64,000 bases of DNA. It comes from Micrasema longulum. Taxonomy: Eukaryota > Arthropoda > Insecta > Trichoptera > Brachycentridae. The notes under the pieces were generated by a model. The model searched no databases. It was given only the letters and a program-made list of their open reading frames with translations, and was not told where the DNA came from. The DNA is taken from positions 1-64,000 of the forward strand of contig JAGVSM010004236.1 in assembly GCA_022494885.1 (NCBI GenBank), in the 5' to 3' direction. Positions 33,540-44,404 of this stretch are shown in pieces. Positions within the stretch are counted from its first letter, which is position 1. Each line of letters opens with the position of its first letter. Position numbers and translations under genes: made by a program.

Positions 33540-35200
33540 CTGATTTAGTCATAAAACTGTGTGTGAAACCTACCACGAATACTTAAATCTTTTGAGTCTT
33601 ATTTTAATTTTAAAGAAAAACAGCATGAGAAACAAATGATATTTTCATAATAACATACGCTTTACTGTTTTGTGATTTATTTTAAAAGTAATGACATCTT
33701 TAACCTCCAACTGTAATCATTTTGTTTTTAGTACTGCAAAGTTTTTACTGGTTGCGCATTTATATTTTTTTCGTTGTTTTGCATTTTTAAGTATGTAAAT
33801 AAAACTAGTTATTATTTGATAAGACTACTCAAAGCATTTAAATAATAATAATATTTTTCAGTAATAATAATTTAATTCCAGCTTGATTGTATTTAAAAAA
33901 AACATGTGTATTCTATCAAATAAATAATTCAAATGTTTTTCAAAGTGGTTTCCTTTTATTTTTTATTCAAACTAACGTTGTATTTAAGAACATTATATTT
34001 TTAACCATTTTCTCACTGTTAAAAGTCTTATTTTTGCTATGTTATGTATATTTTGATAATCGAGTCTAGTTATTAAAAATTATTGGTTCTAATACGTGTT
34101 CCAGCATGTGTTCTTCCAATTTTCAAATGTAATTATTTAACAAATAATTACTTCGCGCAAAATATCTGGTGTGGAAGTAAATATTTTCAATAAATTATCT
34201 ATAATAGAATTGAGGCAAAAGTTGCAGCCAAAGTACGGAAAGCTGTCTCGGGAGTATCCAAAGCTACTTAATTAGTTATTCCCGCGGTGAATTCATAGTG
34301 GAACAATCTCAAGTACTGGAATTAATCAAAGATCTAGGTTAATAAACACTAAATCCTGCCCAAAACAAGTAGTTAACCTTAGATTACGGTTAAACGCATT
34401 AAAACCCTATCGGTTGTTTGCTTAGGACTGCGTTTAATGTTTGAAATTATTACATGCCTAATGCTGCTGCGGTTTAATATAATCGGTTGAACAATATTTA
34501 CCCAGCCGCGAGGTAAACCTGACTGTAGGCTTATAACACGATCCCACTAGACACTAGACAGTAGGCAGTCGGCAGTCGGCAGTAGGCATGTCATAATATT
34601 ACAGATATCTAAGTACAACAGAAATCAGCAAACAGAACATTGACACTAAGCCGCGCGAAATACTATGTAAATTTTACTTTTGTCAGAATATATTTTGATT
34701 GCATATCAGTATACTAATGACATCGATATCTTTAACATAAGCCTTTCACATAAAAAAGAAAACTATTATTACATCCCTTATTAGATATAAATTAATATTA
34801 ACACACTTTTTTGTTTATTAAATTTAGTAATTTGATTAATATTTACAACCTTTTAATATTTTATTAATATATTATGTACAATACCTAAATGTTTCAAACT
34901 GCTATACTGTATTTCAATAAGTTGAATTTTTTAAAATTTTATTTGTTTATCCAGCTTTTCATATCTAAACTAGCATTTTCTCTCTTAAACACCGTACCCA
35001 ATTTATTTATATTTTTCTTTGCTGTATTTTTTATAGCTGTTCTTTATTTTGTTTCCAAAAACTGTTTTTATTCAATTTTATGTTGTGAATATATTTATGT
35101 TTTATATGATTTGTGTTTGAATACAGGTAAAAGTCTTATGAACTCGAAAATATTTTTTTATCCCCTCTTAAACTGGAGTTAATACAAAAATAAATTAACA
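33540..35200. other. Mostly AT-rich; GC-richer unique block at 34200-34600
   Basis: 34200-34550 has a balanced composition and no repeat match. The 97-codon ORF at 34889-35182 is Phe/Leu-rich and looks like noise. Confidence 0.4.
34559..34587. repeat. 7-bp tandem repeat, four units
   Basis: CAGTAGG, CAGTCGG, CAGTCGG, CAGTAGG in a row. GGCAGTCGGCAGTAGGCA resembles GCAGCCGGCAGTAGGCA in the PLE 3' UTR (about 6163-6179), possibly by chance. Confidence 0.85.
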
Positions 35201-35204
35201 ACAA

Positions 35205-35360
35205 ATGAATTAATGTGGAAGAAATGAGATCTGTATGCAAAGACGTTTGGCGTTTTATTTTCATTGCCTACCCCTACATGGTTCTTTGTTTGTTTGTAGC
35301 TTGTTTTGTTAATTTTATTTGTTTTCGAACAATAAATATTCCTGAAAAACACTCTTATTG
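35205..35360 (+). repeat. LINE 3' end (same family as 7.6-8.5 kb)
   Basis: AATGTGGAAGAAATGAGATC and GCGTTTTATTTTCATTGCCTACC correspond to the MNVEEARSVC ... AYPY coding end and the TTTGTTTGT-rich 3' UTR at 8340-8460. It ends at GAACAATAAATATTCC. Only about 150 bp remain, a very short 5'-truncated insertion. Confidence 0.75.
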
Positions 35361-35437
35361 TTTTATTTTATTTTACCCAAAAGAAAAGTAAAGTATCAAT
35401 TTGTTGAAAATATTTAGGGGAATAAAAGAATTGTGTA

Positions 35438-35520
35438 TCAGTTTACTATGAAGATGGCTCCTGCAAGGGTAGCCAAAACATCGGAACAAATCCAACACAC
35501 ACGGTTTCACCCAAAAAATA
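35438..35520 (+). mobile_element. PLE terminal fragment
   Basis: GAAGATGGCTCCTGCAAGGG, TAGCCAAAACATCGGAAC and CGGTTTCACCCAAAAAATA match 52563-52642 of the PLE with several changes. The CTGAAGA and GAAA of the hammerhead-like core are altered (TATGAAGA, CAAAA). It is much older than the other two copies. Confidence 0.8.
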
Positions 35521-35536
35521 AACATTGTAAACAACA

Positions 35537-35950
35537 TTGACGTTTATGTTTAATTTACTCAATGGCCTAATTGATGTACCATCGTTACTGAAACAAATGA
35601 CATTCAATGTCCCGATCCGCCGGTTGCGAAATAATAATACGCAGTTCCTTGATCAGCACAACACGAACTCAGGCTTGCATGCACCAATGTCTCGATTGTG
35701 TCCCATTGTAAACTCGAGACAAGATCTGGACTTTTTTTTATGTAAATCTTTCTTGATTTAAACAATCACTAAGATAGACCAGATCTTGTCTTGTCTGAGG
35801 TAGTAATTATCATTTAATTTTTTGTCCTAGCCATTTTCTTTACTTGTATTTTATTTTAATCGTACCTGTATATTAAGGTGCTTTAATTTCTAATTTTTTG
35901 GAAATTTAAAACGGCCCTTTGCGGAACAAATTAATGTTCAATGGGCTACA
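35537..35950 (+). pseudogene. LINE ORF2 C-terminus and 3' UTR
   Basis: Plus frame: LLNGLIDVPSLLKQMTFNVP, FLDQHNTNSGLHAPMSRLCP and IVNSRQDLDFFLCKSF, a known layout of insect LINE C-termini (L-ID---LL--I-F-VP, P+-R+----N----D-F). A stop at 35759 is followed by about 200 bp of 3' UTR. The same family lies on minus at 33045-33520. Confidence 0.7.
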
Positions 35951-36169
35951 TTAATATGGAAAACAAAAAAATATATTTTTACTATTATATTTGTCGCGAG
36001 ACTGTTGAAGTTTAGGTTTTTAAGCATTTTCATGGTAGTATTAAAAAAAAATTTTTTAGGTAAGCAAAAAAAAAAAAAAGGGTTTATTGTAAAGATATCA
36101 CATCAACAAAATGTATGCAATTATTTTTAATATTATGTATTGAGCAGTTTTAGAAAAAGATTTTTTTGT

Positions 36170-36610
36170 TTTAAAAAAAGCTTAAAAATTCCAGTTGACG
36201 GCTATTACTAGTCTTAAACACTGGCATTAATTTTCTTAATTTTTGGCGTTTTTTCATAAACCTGTTTCTCTTTTAGTTTCTGCTGACAAAAACTGATGCT
36301 TTCGTTACTATTTTTAAAATTTGTGTGGCTTGACTGTAACAGGAAAATTCCTTGATGGAAGGTAGTAGGCCTTCCTGAATAATTGATGTGTCTCCTATTG
36401 CTTCTGAAATCATCTTATATGTAAATTGTTCAGTCATTCGAGGCACTGTTAAATTATCTCTCTTAATCAAATCCACATAATCTGTTGCTCAAATATCACA
36501 TTCTGGTAATTAGAATATTCGGATACTTGTTGCAATGAAGTCCGCTTTATTTTGCTGGCCATCGGAATTCTCCTGAAAACTGTTTTTTTACGTGTCTTCT
36601 CTTATCAGCT
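36170..36610 (-). pseudogene. Family K coding remnant, longer copy
   Basis: Minus strand: VLLSVLADKRRHVKKQFSG, then DLIKRDNLTVPRMTEQFTYK and MISEAIGDTSIIQEGLLPSI, KEFSCYSQATQILKIVTKAS, and after a stop KKRQKLRKLMPVF. This fits, block by block, an uncharacterised protein group I recall from arthropods and cnidarians (ADERxHIRE; DYxxLIDW---TEPP; FPCHTQAVERxxKLVTEAS; RDGFIRAR---R-IMP). That identification is from memory and unverified. It has stops and frame changes and cannot be functional. The inverted partner is 4.5 kb upstream. Confidence 0.6.
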
Positions 36611-36614
36611 AGTA

Positions 36615-37130
36615 CCGATAAAAGAACATTCTCTGGATACAAAGTCAATTTTTCTCTCTAGCTCATTTTATTTTACTAGACAAATAACAAAACTAAAGAA
36701 TTGCCTTACACAAATGCTGCACACCATAAGTGTTTGATGGTTTTGTTTTTATATTTAAACACATAGGTGAATGAACTATAATAATGATTCTCGTAAAAGT
36801 CTCGTAAGTTTCAGATGGATTATTGTGAGATAAACATTGCTTATAAATCTTGTTTGCAGTTGAAGGCCACCTTGAGTTCCAAATTTTTCGAGGGGTTTTC
36901 TTTGACCAACTTTAATTGCTTTATTTATTTAATTACCACCTTTACTTGCTTTATTTTTAATTTTATTTGTGGCTTTAGATAGCTTGCATTATTTTAAGGT
37001 GAATAAAACCATAGGCAGCTTCTCACCATACAACAATTTTCTTATTTCTTCAATGAAGCTTCTAGGCCCAATTGTAGTTTCATATAAATAAAACAATAAT
37101 ATGACAATGAGGAAGCTTATTGGAATGTTA
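36615..37130. other. No gene recognised
   Basis: AT-rich, nothing shared with other regions. Confidence 0.4.
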
Positions 37131-37136
37131 CTGGAC

Positions 37137-37345
37137 AGGCCCCGTGGCGTAGTTGGTTAGACGGCCAACTGTGAAACTGGCGTCGCGGGTTCGATTCCCG
37201 CCAGTTGCAAGAAAAAAAATCCAAGAAAGATTTTTCCCTCAATTGGTCTGGGTGTTGTGGTGTATTTTTCATTACCTCCTTCCATATCCCCTCTATCCTA
37301 CCTCAAAATAGAGGCTTTGCGGGTTATTTCATTAAAAAAATAAAA
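37137..37345 (+). repeat. SINE family C, well-preserved tRNA-like head
   Basis: GCCCCGTGGCGTAGTTGGTT fits box A (TRGCNNAGYNGG), and GCGGGTTCGATTCCCGC (37185-37201) is an intact T arm with box B. The acceptor does not pair: 5' CAGGCCC against 3' CAGTTGC. A SINE body with TCAATTGGTCTGGGTGTT follows, and an A-rich end shared with 7375-7588. It is therefore a SINE, not a tRNA gene. ACTGG at 37131 and near 37365 may be part of a short target duplication. Confidence 0.8.
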
Positions 37346-37349
37346 AAAA

Positions 37350-38615
37350 AAATATAAAAAAAAAACTGGCACACAAACCATTGTTCCATCAAATCCAATA
37401 TAAATAAATGTATTTACCATTATTAAATGGAATTAATAAGTCCGTTAAAAAATAAATGATAAAAATAATAACCTTTCCAGTTCTGTATGGAATATTGTAT
37501 GTACTGGATAAATAAAACAGTTAAATTTCTGCCATGACTCAGGCTTAAAAGCAGGAAGCAATTAACTGCAAAACGAAATATCTCTAAGTTAAAGAATATA
37601 TACATAATATTTAAATTTACGTCGCATAAAACAGTATTTTTTTAAAACTGTGTTCAAGAAATAGCAGAGCATCGTAGATACTCATCCTGTTGCGTGTATT
37701 CAGGTAGTGGAACGCTTTTGACACGACAACTTGATTGGATCAGTGAAGTAATGTGAAGCAAATCGATCAAGGGTTTTCCACCCACTTTATTTTCCAGTAA
37801 CGTTTTCAGATAGCTACTCTTTTAGGGGCTCTTTCAATTTCCTTTACACAAATATTGGTAGATGAGCAAATAGTAAAACAAACAAATGTTTTAAACTGAA
37901 AACATTAAGAAAAGTAATATTTATGCTATTTCATGTTCGTAAAATGATATTTTTCAAAGAACATTTTTTTACGGTATTTATTCCTTATTTAACGTAAACA
38001 ATATAAAATAAACCCCAAGGGAGTTTATTTTTAAAATTTTCGTAGATACAATTTCGAAACCGAATGAAAACAATTTTCTTAATAAATAAAATATGTTTTC
38101 CTTATAATTTATTACATTGGTACTATTATGATTTAATATCAGTTTAAACCGCATATGATTTTTATTTTCACAATGTATTTTCCGTATTTAAACAGTTGTA
38201 TAAGTCAATTTTTAAATCAGATAGTTGTTTTAAAAATTGTTTTTTTTTATTATACTCAAAAGTTAAACCTATACAAATTAAAGCTTGTCAATGCAAAACT
38301 AAAAGTAAAACTAGTTTTTTTTTTGGTACTTATGCGCTTAGGTTTCTATGATTGATTTGTGTTTTAGTTCATTTGGGTAACGTAGATATATTGTATCAGT
38401 TTATTGGTAAAGCAGCCTAAGCCAATGAATACAAAATTTAAAAATGGTTTTTTTCTGGATATTTAATGAATTCAAATACCATACTTTGTAGATATTTGTA
38501 CTTTGCTATCTATCCGTTCTTTGCAAAATAAGTTAACAGTCTCTTACTTAAGAAACTTAAATCGAGATTTGCTTTTTTAAATTGATCAAGATGATCGTGT
38601 AATCAATTTATAGTT
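37350..38615. other. AT-rich sequence, nothing recognised
   Basis: No ORF with a domain, no shared repeat. Confidence 0.45.
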
Positions 38616-38619
38616 GATA

Positions 38620-38765
38620 ATCTGTGAAAATCCCTAGACTTCCATATTCTTTTTTCAAAAACTTTCTTTATCTCTGTCGTAATATATTTACTGATAACTC
38701 TTTAGGGTATGGTATCCAGAGTTTGTCTGCAAACATTTTAACATACTAAATGAATTGTTGATTTT
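38620..38765 (-). repeat. Family E fragment
   Basis: CCCTAGACTTCCATATTC, CTTTATCTCTGTCGTAATAT and GTCTGCAAACATTTTAACAT, the unit start and end joined in minus orientation. Confidence 0.65.
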
Positions 38766-38784
38766 AGACTTTATTCAATTACTT

Positions 38785-38950
38785 TGCGAGCCCGTGGTTA
38801 AATGGCTTTGACATTTGCCTCAGGCACGTGAGGTTCGTGGCTTGATTCTTGCTCAAAAAATTATGTGTGATTTCTCTTAAGCCTTGGTATTTTGTGCTGT
38901 AATTTGCCAGTTAAAAGAGCTTTTATGTTTATTTTGGTGCAAATCAAAAC
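38785..38950 (+). repeat. SINE-like family D, tRNA-like head
   Basis: GAGCCCGTGGTTAAATGGCT resembles box A and GTTCGTGGCTTGATTCTTG a diverged box B. The body CTTGGTATTTTGTGCTGTAA recurs on minus at 55615-55740 and as short tails near 41085 and 53865 (GTTCTGCGCTGTAATTC). Confidence 0.55.
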
Positions 38951-39054
38951 CAAAAAAAATAGTTAAATTTAATGTGTATTTGAATTTTGTACATTTTTTG
39001 ACACCACAACACGTCAAGAGACCTTATTACAGTTGTAAATAAATGCCCCCAGCT

Positions 39055-39165
39055 GAGATAAATCACATTGTATTTCATGGATCTCATAGGTAATAGAACC
39101 CGAAACTTTCATGCATGACTCAAGAATCTTAGCGAGAATCTCAAGACATCACGAAGGCCGCCAAT
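39055..39165 (-). repeat. SINE-like tRNA-derived fragment
   Basis: The minus strand has GGCCTTCGTGATGTCTTGAG and GTTTCGGGTTCTATTACC, positioned as diverged boxes A and B. Family membership (B or D) is unclear. Confidence 0.35.
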
Positions 39166-39218
39166 ATGTACAGATTATTATTTTTTTCCATACTTTCCTA
39201 TTATTTCCAGTCGAAGTA

Positions 39219-40029
39219 CTTACATAGGTCACATATCGACCCCTCCTACGTATAAAATTGAAGCCCACAAATCATCGATTTTGATTTATGAATGTTTTTG
39301 GTATGTGTGTCAAATATTTAGTTTCAACGAAGAAAAAAATATTTAACAATTAGTCACGTTATTTGGTAACGCATATTATCGCATTTCTTACTTTTTACAA
39401 ATAATACTTTTGTATAAACCCTTGCAATAATATACGCGGGACGAAAAAGATGACTGGAAGCAACGTAAGTATCAGATGCAATTGTGTCTTCCGGAATGGT
39501 TGAACGTCCACTATGTGATTATTATTTTTTTTCTAAATGGATTAAGCTTTTACAAAAAAGATAAAAAAACCGAATAACTAGTGCGCAAAAATGTGAATTA
39601 GCCATAGAAATAAAATTTGAATTATATTCAAAATAATCTTCAATTAAAGGTTTATTGAATAAGGCCCATACCTATATTGGCCTGCAATACAAAAACATGA
39701 TTAATGGAAAAAAACAAGTTAAACGATATTAGTTTTATTTAAATGTTAAGAGTTTATTTGGAGTCTTTTACGAAGCATAGTATCGTATTTCATTCCTAAG
39801 ATATTTTGCTTTACGTCTATTTAGAAGTATAATGATGTATCTGCATTTTAACGAAAATAGTAAAACATTTCATGTTTTTTGTTTGGCTTTTATAAAAGTA
39901 GAAATAAAAATTAATGGTAGTTTTATTTTCTCAATAATCAGTGTACTAGACGAAAATATATATAAATCCTTCTCCTATTCTAGGTTACGATATTATACGT
40001 AGGAGGTGTTGACATGTGACCTATGTAAG
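39219..40029. mobile_element. Non-autonomous TIR element flanked by TA
   Basis: Left terminus 39219-39255 begins CTTACATAGGTCACAT. The right terminus (39993-40029) is its reverse complement with 34 of 37 positions matching. TA dinucleotides abut both ends (39217-39218 and 40030-40031). The 811-bp interior has no transposase frame. TA flanks suggest a Tc1/mariner-type MITE, but I do not recognise the terminus. The interior contains GACTGGAAGCAACGTAAGTA, which looks like a 5' splice site context. Confidence 0.75.
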
Positions 40030-40077
40030 TATGTTTTCTCTCGCCAGAAGTCCTACTCCCACCCCCAAATACATACC

Positions 40078-40150
40078 TCCAGAGTCGCCTCGTTAGGGCT
40101 CGAACCGGAATATTCCCATAACTCAGTTTGGTAGTTGAATATCATACGCC
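40078..40150 (-). repeat. Possible tRNA-derived SINE head
   Basis: The minus strand has GGCGTATGATATTCAACTAC and TTCCGGTTCGAGCCCTAACG, the latter a good box B. No body match was established. Confidence 0.3.
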
Positions 40151-40159
40151 CAGGGTGAT

Positions 40160-42950
40160 CCTTGTAACGTTTTCTACAATCGTTCCCAAATGTCGAAAAA
40201 TATTCCCAAAGCTGATTCCAAAATAATATTCTTCGAAGAATAACATACCATTACACTGAATAAAGTTTTTTTATATTTCAAATATACATCGGTACCTACA
40301 TATTATACGTACTCACATATTTTATTTTAAAGGTTCCTTTAATATGATTTCATGTTTAGTTTTTCATTTACATTTTTTATTTTTTTATTTATTTATATAT
40401 ATAGCATACGTTAAATAACAAACCAATATTTTACTTAAGCAGAAAGAATAATTTAAACAAGCTTAACAGTGCCGTATAGTAAAATACTTAAAATGATATT
40501 TTAAGTAAACCGATTATTTATGTTGTTTCATTCCCTTAAAGAAGATTGATTGTATTGTATTGAGTATTTTATGCCTAAATACATGTAATTTTTCTAAAGA
40601 TATATTTATGTTAATTTTAAATTACTTTAAAGATGTGATGTGCGTCAATTTTTTTTATTGTTTTCTTTGATGAACTGAATAATTGACATTTTGGATTTTG
40701 TGATTTTTTTTTATATAAATAATATAATTATACATTTTTACTATTTAAAAAAAAAATTCATTGTTATATTTTTACTAAAACTAAAATCCCACCAAGCCAC
40801 TTTCTGTAGCTTGTTGGTAGATATTATACTTGTTGGTGGATATTATATTAATCTGTTATATTTTTACTAACTCAAATAATATTATTTTTATTTATAAAAA
40901 CAATGAATAACATATATAAGTTGACAGCCGGAAAGATCGAAATAGACATGTTTATACAAATAATAATATTTCAATTTATTCTTCAAATAAAAAAAAAAAT
41001 AAAAAATAATAATATTTACACATAAGCTACTATTCACATATAAATTTTTGATCGAGTAGCCACTCTCTTATTTTGCTCTTCCCGTTGTGTTTCTTCCTAA
41101 GCCTGGGTTTTCTGTGCTATTTTTTATGATTTTTTCTGTAAAAAATTTGTAAAACAGCATATTATTACAAATAAATATGTACAATGTACATTGAATATGA
41201 AAACTGTCAATATAACTAAAAATATAGATTACACAAACATCACTATGTCAGATTTAAAATTTACACTTAAAATGTATTATGTAACTTAGTAGACATTATA
41301 ATAATAAATATGTACATCTCCCCTCCCCTCCTTATCCTCTCTTCAAGCTTCTTTGTCCTTATCCCGCCCAATTTACAGTAACTTAATGTTTCTAAAATAA
41401 ATATTAAAAAATATTTGATTATTGAGCACATGAAAATAACATGATTATATGTATAATTTGTGTGTATTTATTTGATATGTAATATATTTTCTTTACTAAC
41501 TTTGTATCCTATGTGGAAATCTGTTATTAATTCTGAGTTTATACACTATATCTGTTTGTTTACTAAAAATATGTATGTGGAACTGTTGATTTCCCAAATA
41601 AAATAAAATAAATAAAATAACAAATGTATATTTATTGTTATATATTATTTACAACTGCCTTTATTTATTTATTCATACAAAGATAATGTACCACAAATAT
41701 ATTACAAAAAAACGTATTCTTAATTTCATGAGGCTAAGTACCTTGTGTTGAGCTAGGATACAATAAAATGGAAAGTGGAAGTTTGTATTCAAAAATAACA
41801 ATTACATAAATTTTAATCAAAATTTATTTGGACATCACGATTAATAATATATATATATGTAATGCATCGTAGGAGTTTTACACTACTATTACTTTAAAAA
41901 GAACAAATTCACTTAAAATCAGATGTGTTTGACCAATTAAAATTGTTCAAATGAATTACCAATTCAATTACCAATCTTCTTATAAAACATCCATTTTTCG
42001 TGCTTTCTTGACCGACAAGAAAAAATCTTCAGTTTTACTCAGACTCATAATTTGTAGAAAAATCAATAATCCACAACAACTTTACTCGAAAATGTGATAT
42101 GATGACAGATCAGTATCAGTATCATAAATTCAAATCACAGGAAATATTGAGCTGAGCTCTTTTTTTTATTTGTTTTATAAAACAAAGTTTTTATTACTAA
42201 TATTATGTATGTGTTTGGTGTAAACAATATTTTTGTTTAATACTCATACGTACATGAGTGTGTGACACAAAAAAATACAAAAACTGTGCATATATATTAT
42301 AATAATGTTTTTCATAAAATTAATGAATAAATTAAATTAAACAAAATTCAGCAAAAAAAAAACTCGGTGGATCTTAATATATTTTAATTGCGTTAGTATT
42401 AATTGCGTTATGGCATGTTTTTTTTTAAAACAAATATTTCAGTATCAGATAATTAAAAAAAACATCGTTTGATTATTTATATCAAAAAGAAATATCCTGG
42501 AAATATGCACCATCATGATCATAACAATTAAAATATGCCTAAGTTTAATTTAAAGATCTGAAATTATTACAGTGTGAAATAATGAAATAAGACTTGGAAT
42601 GATTTGAAAAAAAAAATATTAAAGATTTCCCGTAAAAAAAAACAGTTTTTACCATTCAAGTTTCATGAGTCACGCGTCTCTCAAGTCCTGACATGTTATG
42701 ACAGTTATTTTTCACTCAACACAGAATATTACCGATATCTTTGGGTTAAATCCTAAAATGAGATATTGGAAAAATCTGTTGTGTATAAGATATAACATTG
42801 AAGTGTTTGTATTGAAATTTATGAAAGTCAAAGTAAAGTATCGCAATTTTTTATACAAAATATGCTGGTATTAAAAATGCATAGAAAAGTTCAAATGTAA
42901 GGCTTATAAAAATTAAAAAAAGTACTTTAATATTATTTTTAATTAAACAA
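40160..42950. other. Very AT-rich sequence with LINE-like tails
   Basis: No gene seen. AAATAAAATAAAATAAATAA at 41598-41620 looks like a LINE-type 3' tail on plus, and TTTATTTATTTATTC at 41661-41675 one on minus. Neither has a recognisable coding remnant. Confidence 0.4.
40810..40847. repeat. 19-bp tandem duplication
   Basis: CTTGTTGGTAGATATTATA followed by CTTGTTGGTGGATATTATA, one mismatch. Confidence 0.9.
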
Positions 42951-42959
42951 CCACAAAAT

Positions 42960-43190
42960 TAACACTCACGTGGTGCAATGAATAAAACGCTAGTCTCACA
43001 CACAAAGGGTTACGGGTATGATTTCCGGAGCGATCGTGATTTTAATTTTAAAGCCAGTTATGCGTTGTGGTGAAAAAATAATCCCTAACACAAAAATTCC
43101 AAAAATATGTTAAATTTACTAGATTTTTACCTGAGAGTAGGCATGAGCAATTGAGTCAAAAACGCTGGTCCAGGGATCTTGTTCAATTTA
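42960..43190. repeat. SINE-like composite with tRNA-like segment
   Basis: CACGTGGTGCAATGAATAAA and AGGGTTACGGGTATGATTT resemble degraded boxes A and B on plus. GAGAGTAGGCATGAGCAATT and GTCAAAAACGCTGGTCCAGG (43133-43175) is the SINE B 5' module in reverse orientation, so two pieces meet here in opposite directions. Confidence 0.4.
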
Positions 43191-43319
43191 AATTAAAATA
43201 TAACTTTACATAGCAAATTTATTTAATGTTATTTTTTGCTTTTTATTCTCAGTATTGTGATGGTACAATGTGATGGTAAATTTTACTTCTTCAAAATTAC
43301 GGTATTTTTCCCTGTGTTC

Positions 43320-43400
43320 ATTATTATGGCTTAACACGGGGCTGCCTAAAATCCCAGAAGTTGGTAAATGTAAATTAATTCAAAATGAATTGAGAAATTA
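43320..43400 (+). repeat. Repeat family H, LINE-like 3' end
   Basis: TTATTATGGCTTAACACGGG and CTGCCTAAAATCC parallel 53185-53215 (TTATTATGGCCTAACACGGG, GAGCCTAAAATTC), same strand. Confidence 0.55.
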
Positions 43401-43404
43401 ACTA

Positions 43405-44035
43405 TTAAATTGGTAACCTTAATCACAACATACTGTCAATTTATGCATATTTAAAAAAAAATCTTAACCAATGCAATGTTTGATAATTATTGTTTACATT
43501 GGCAAAATGTCTGTTTGATTACATAATATTTCGAATGTTTTTAAATGTCCAAAGCAAAATGTTACCATTACTCAATGGCGTAAAATTAAATAGATATGTT
43601 ACAAGTAGGCACTGGCGGCTTCTGACCGAAAACATTGGCAGTGCATTTCTTTACATTTTGTCAACTTGTATACGAGTATTATTAAGTTCAATAATATTAT
43701 AATAATATGATAGGTCTGACGTGATAAACGAGCAATAGTATGACAGCCCGCGCATCGGAACCAGAATCGCTAAATGCGCCCAACATAATACGCACGTTAT
43801 AGTTAACTTAATCCGTACTAATATCATGTCATTACGCATGTTCAAAATGACATTACAAACGAACTTTAAATCTGCGCATGCGTTGGCATTGCGCGGAATA
43901 TGTATATTATCTTCTCCTTCTAATGCACAATTCATCGGTATGAAGCATTGTCTGTCTCGCTCAAATGTCAATTTTAGGAGATATCAGTTTCAGTGCTGCA
44001 GAGCAGCGTTTATTTTATAGTTAAAAAATACATAT
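43405..44035. other. No gene recognised
   Basis: Opposite-strand ORFs at 43651-44020 overlap each other and show no domain. Confidence 0.4.
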
Positions 44036-44040
44036 TATAA

Positions 44041-44400
44041 TTTGTTACCCACTAAGTCTCAAGACTTTTCGGTGGGACACATTTTTTTTATGACAGGTTT
44101 ATATTACATTTATTATATTTATATTTTACAGATTTATTTATAAACAGGCACTATAAAGTATCTAGAAGATATTTCTTAAGTTCTTTTTTTTTCATTTGAA
44201 GATCTTTCATGTTAATGATGGTTTGTGGGAGATCATTGAACAATCTTGGAACAACGCATTTTAATGTTCGCTCTCCGAAGTAATTTGTAACTCGGGGAAC
44301 AGACAGGGAGCCCTTAGTTTTAAATCGAGTGTTGAGAGTGTGGGAAACCCTTTTTTTATATTCCGGATCAACAAAGTGATCTACAATCTATCTGATATAT
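44041..44400 (-). pseudogene. LINE ORF2 C-terminus with 3' hairpin
   Basis: The minus strand encodes VTNYFGERTLKCVVPRLFND, LPQTIINMKDLQMKKKELKK and YLLDTL followed by a stop, the classic end of a CR1/Jockey-type ORF2 (R--+-+---P-L+N-LP--I-------FK--+K-YLL). The 3' UTR is about 100 bp and ends beyond a stem-loop at 44048-44076. Domains upstream are missing or unreadable. Confidence 0.75.
44048..44076 (-). other. Stem-loop in LINE 3' UTR
   Basis: CCCAC/GTGGG and AAGTCT/AGACTT arms with a small internal asymmetry enclose a 2-nt apex. It is positioned at the 3' end of the LINE remnant, where LINE RTs recognise their RNA. Confidence 0.6.
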
Positions 44401-44404
44401 TTCT

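Noticed and set aside
34889..35182. 97-codon hydrophobic ORF
   Set aside because: Same reason: T-rich sequence yields Phe/Leu/Ile runs; no conserved motif.
37137..37208. Possible functional tRNA gene with good box A and box B
   Set aside because: The acceptor strands do not pair, and the sequence continues into a SINE body shared with 7375-7588.
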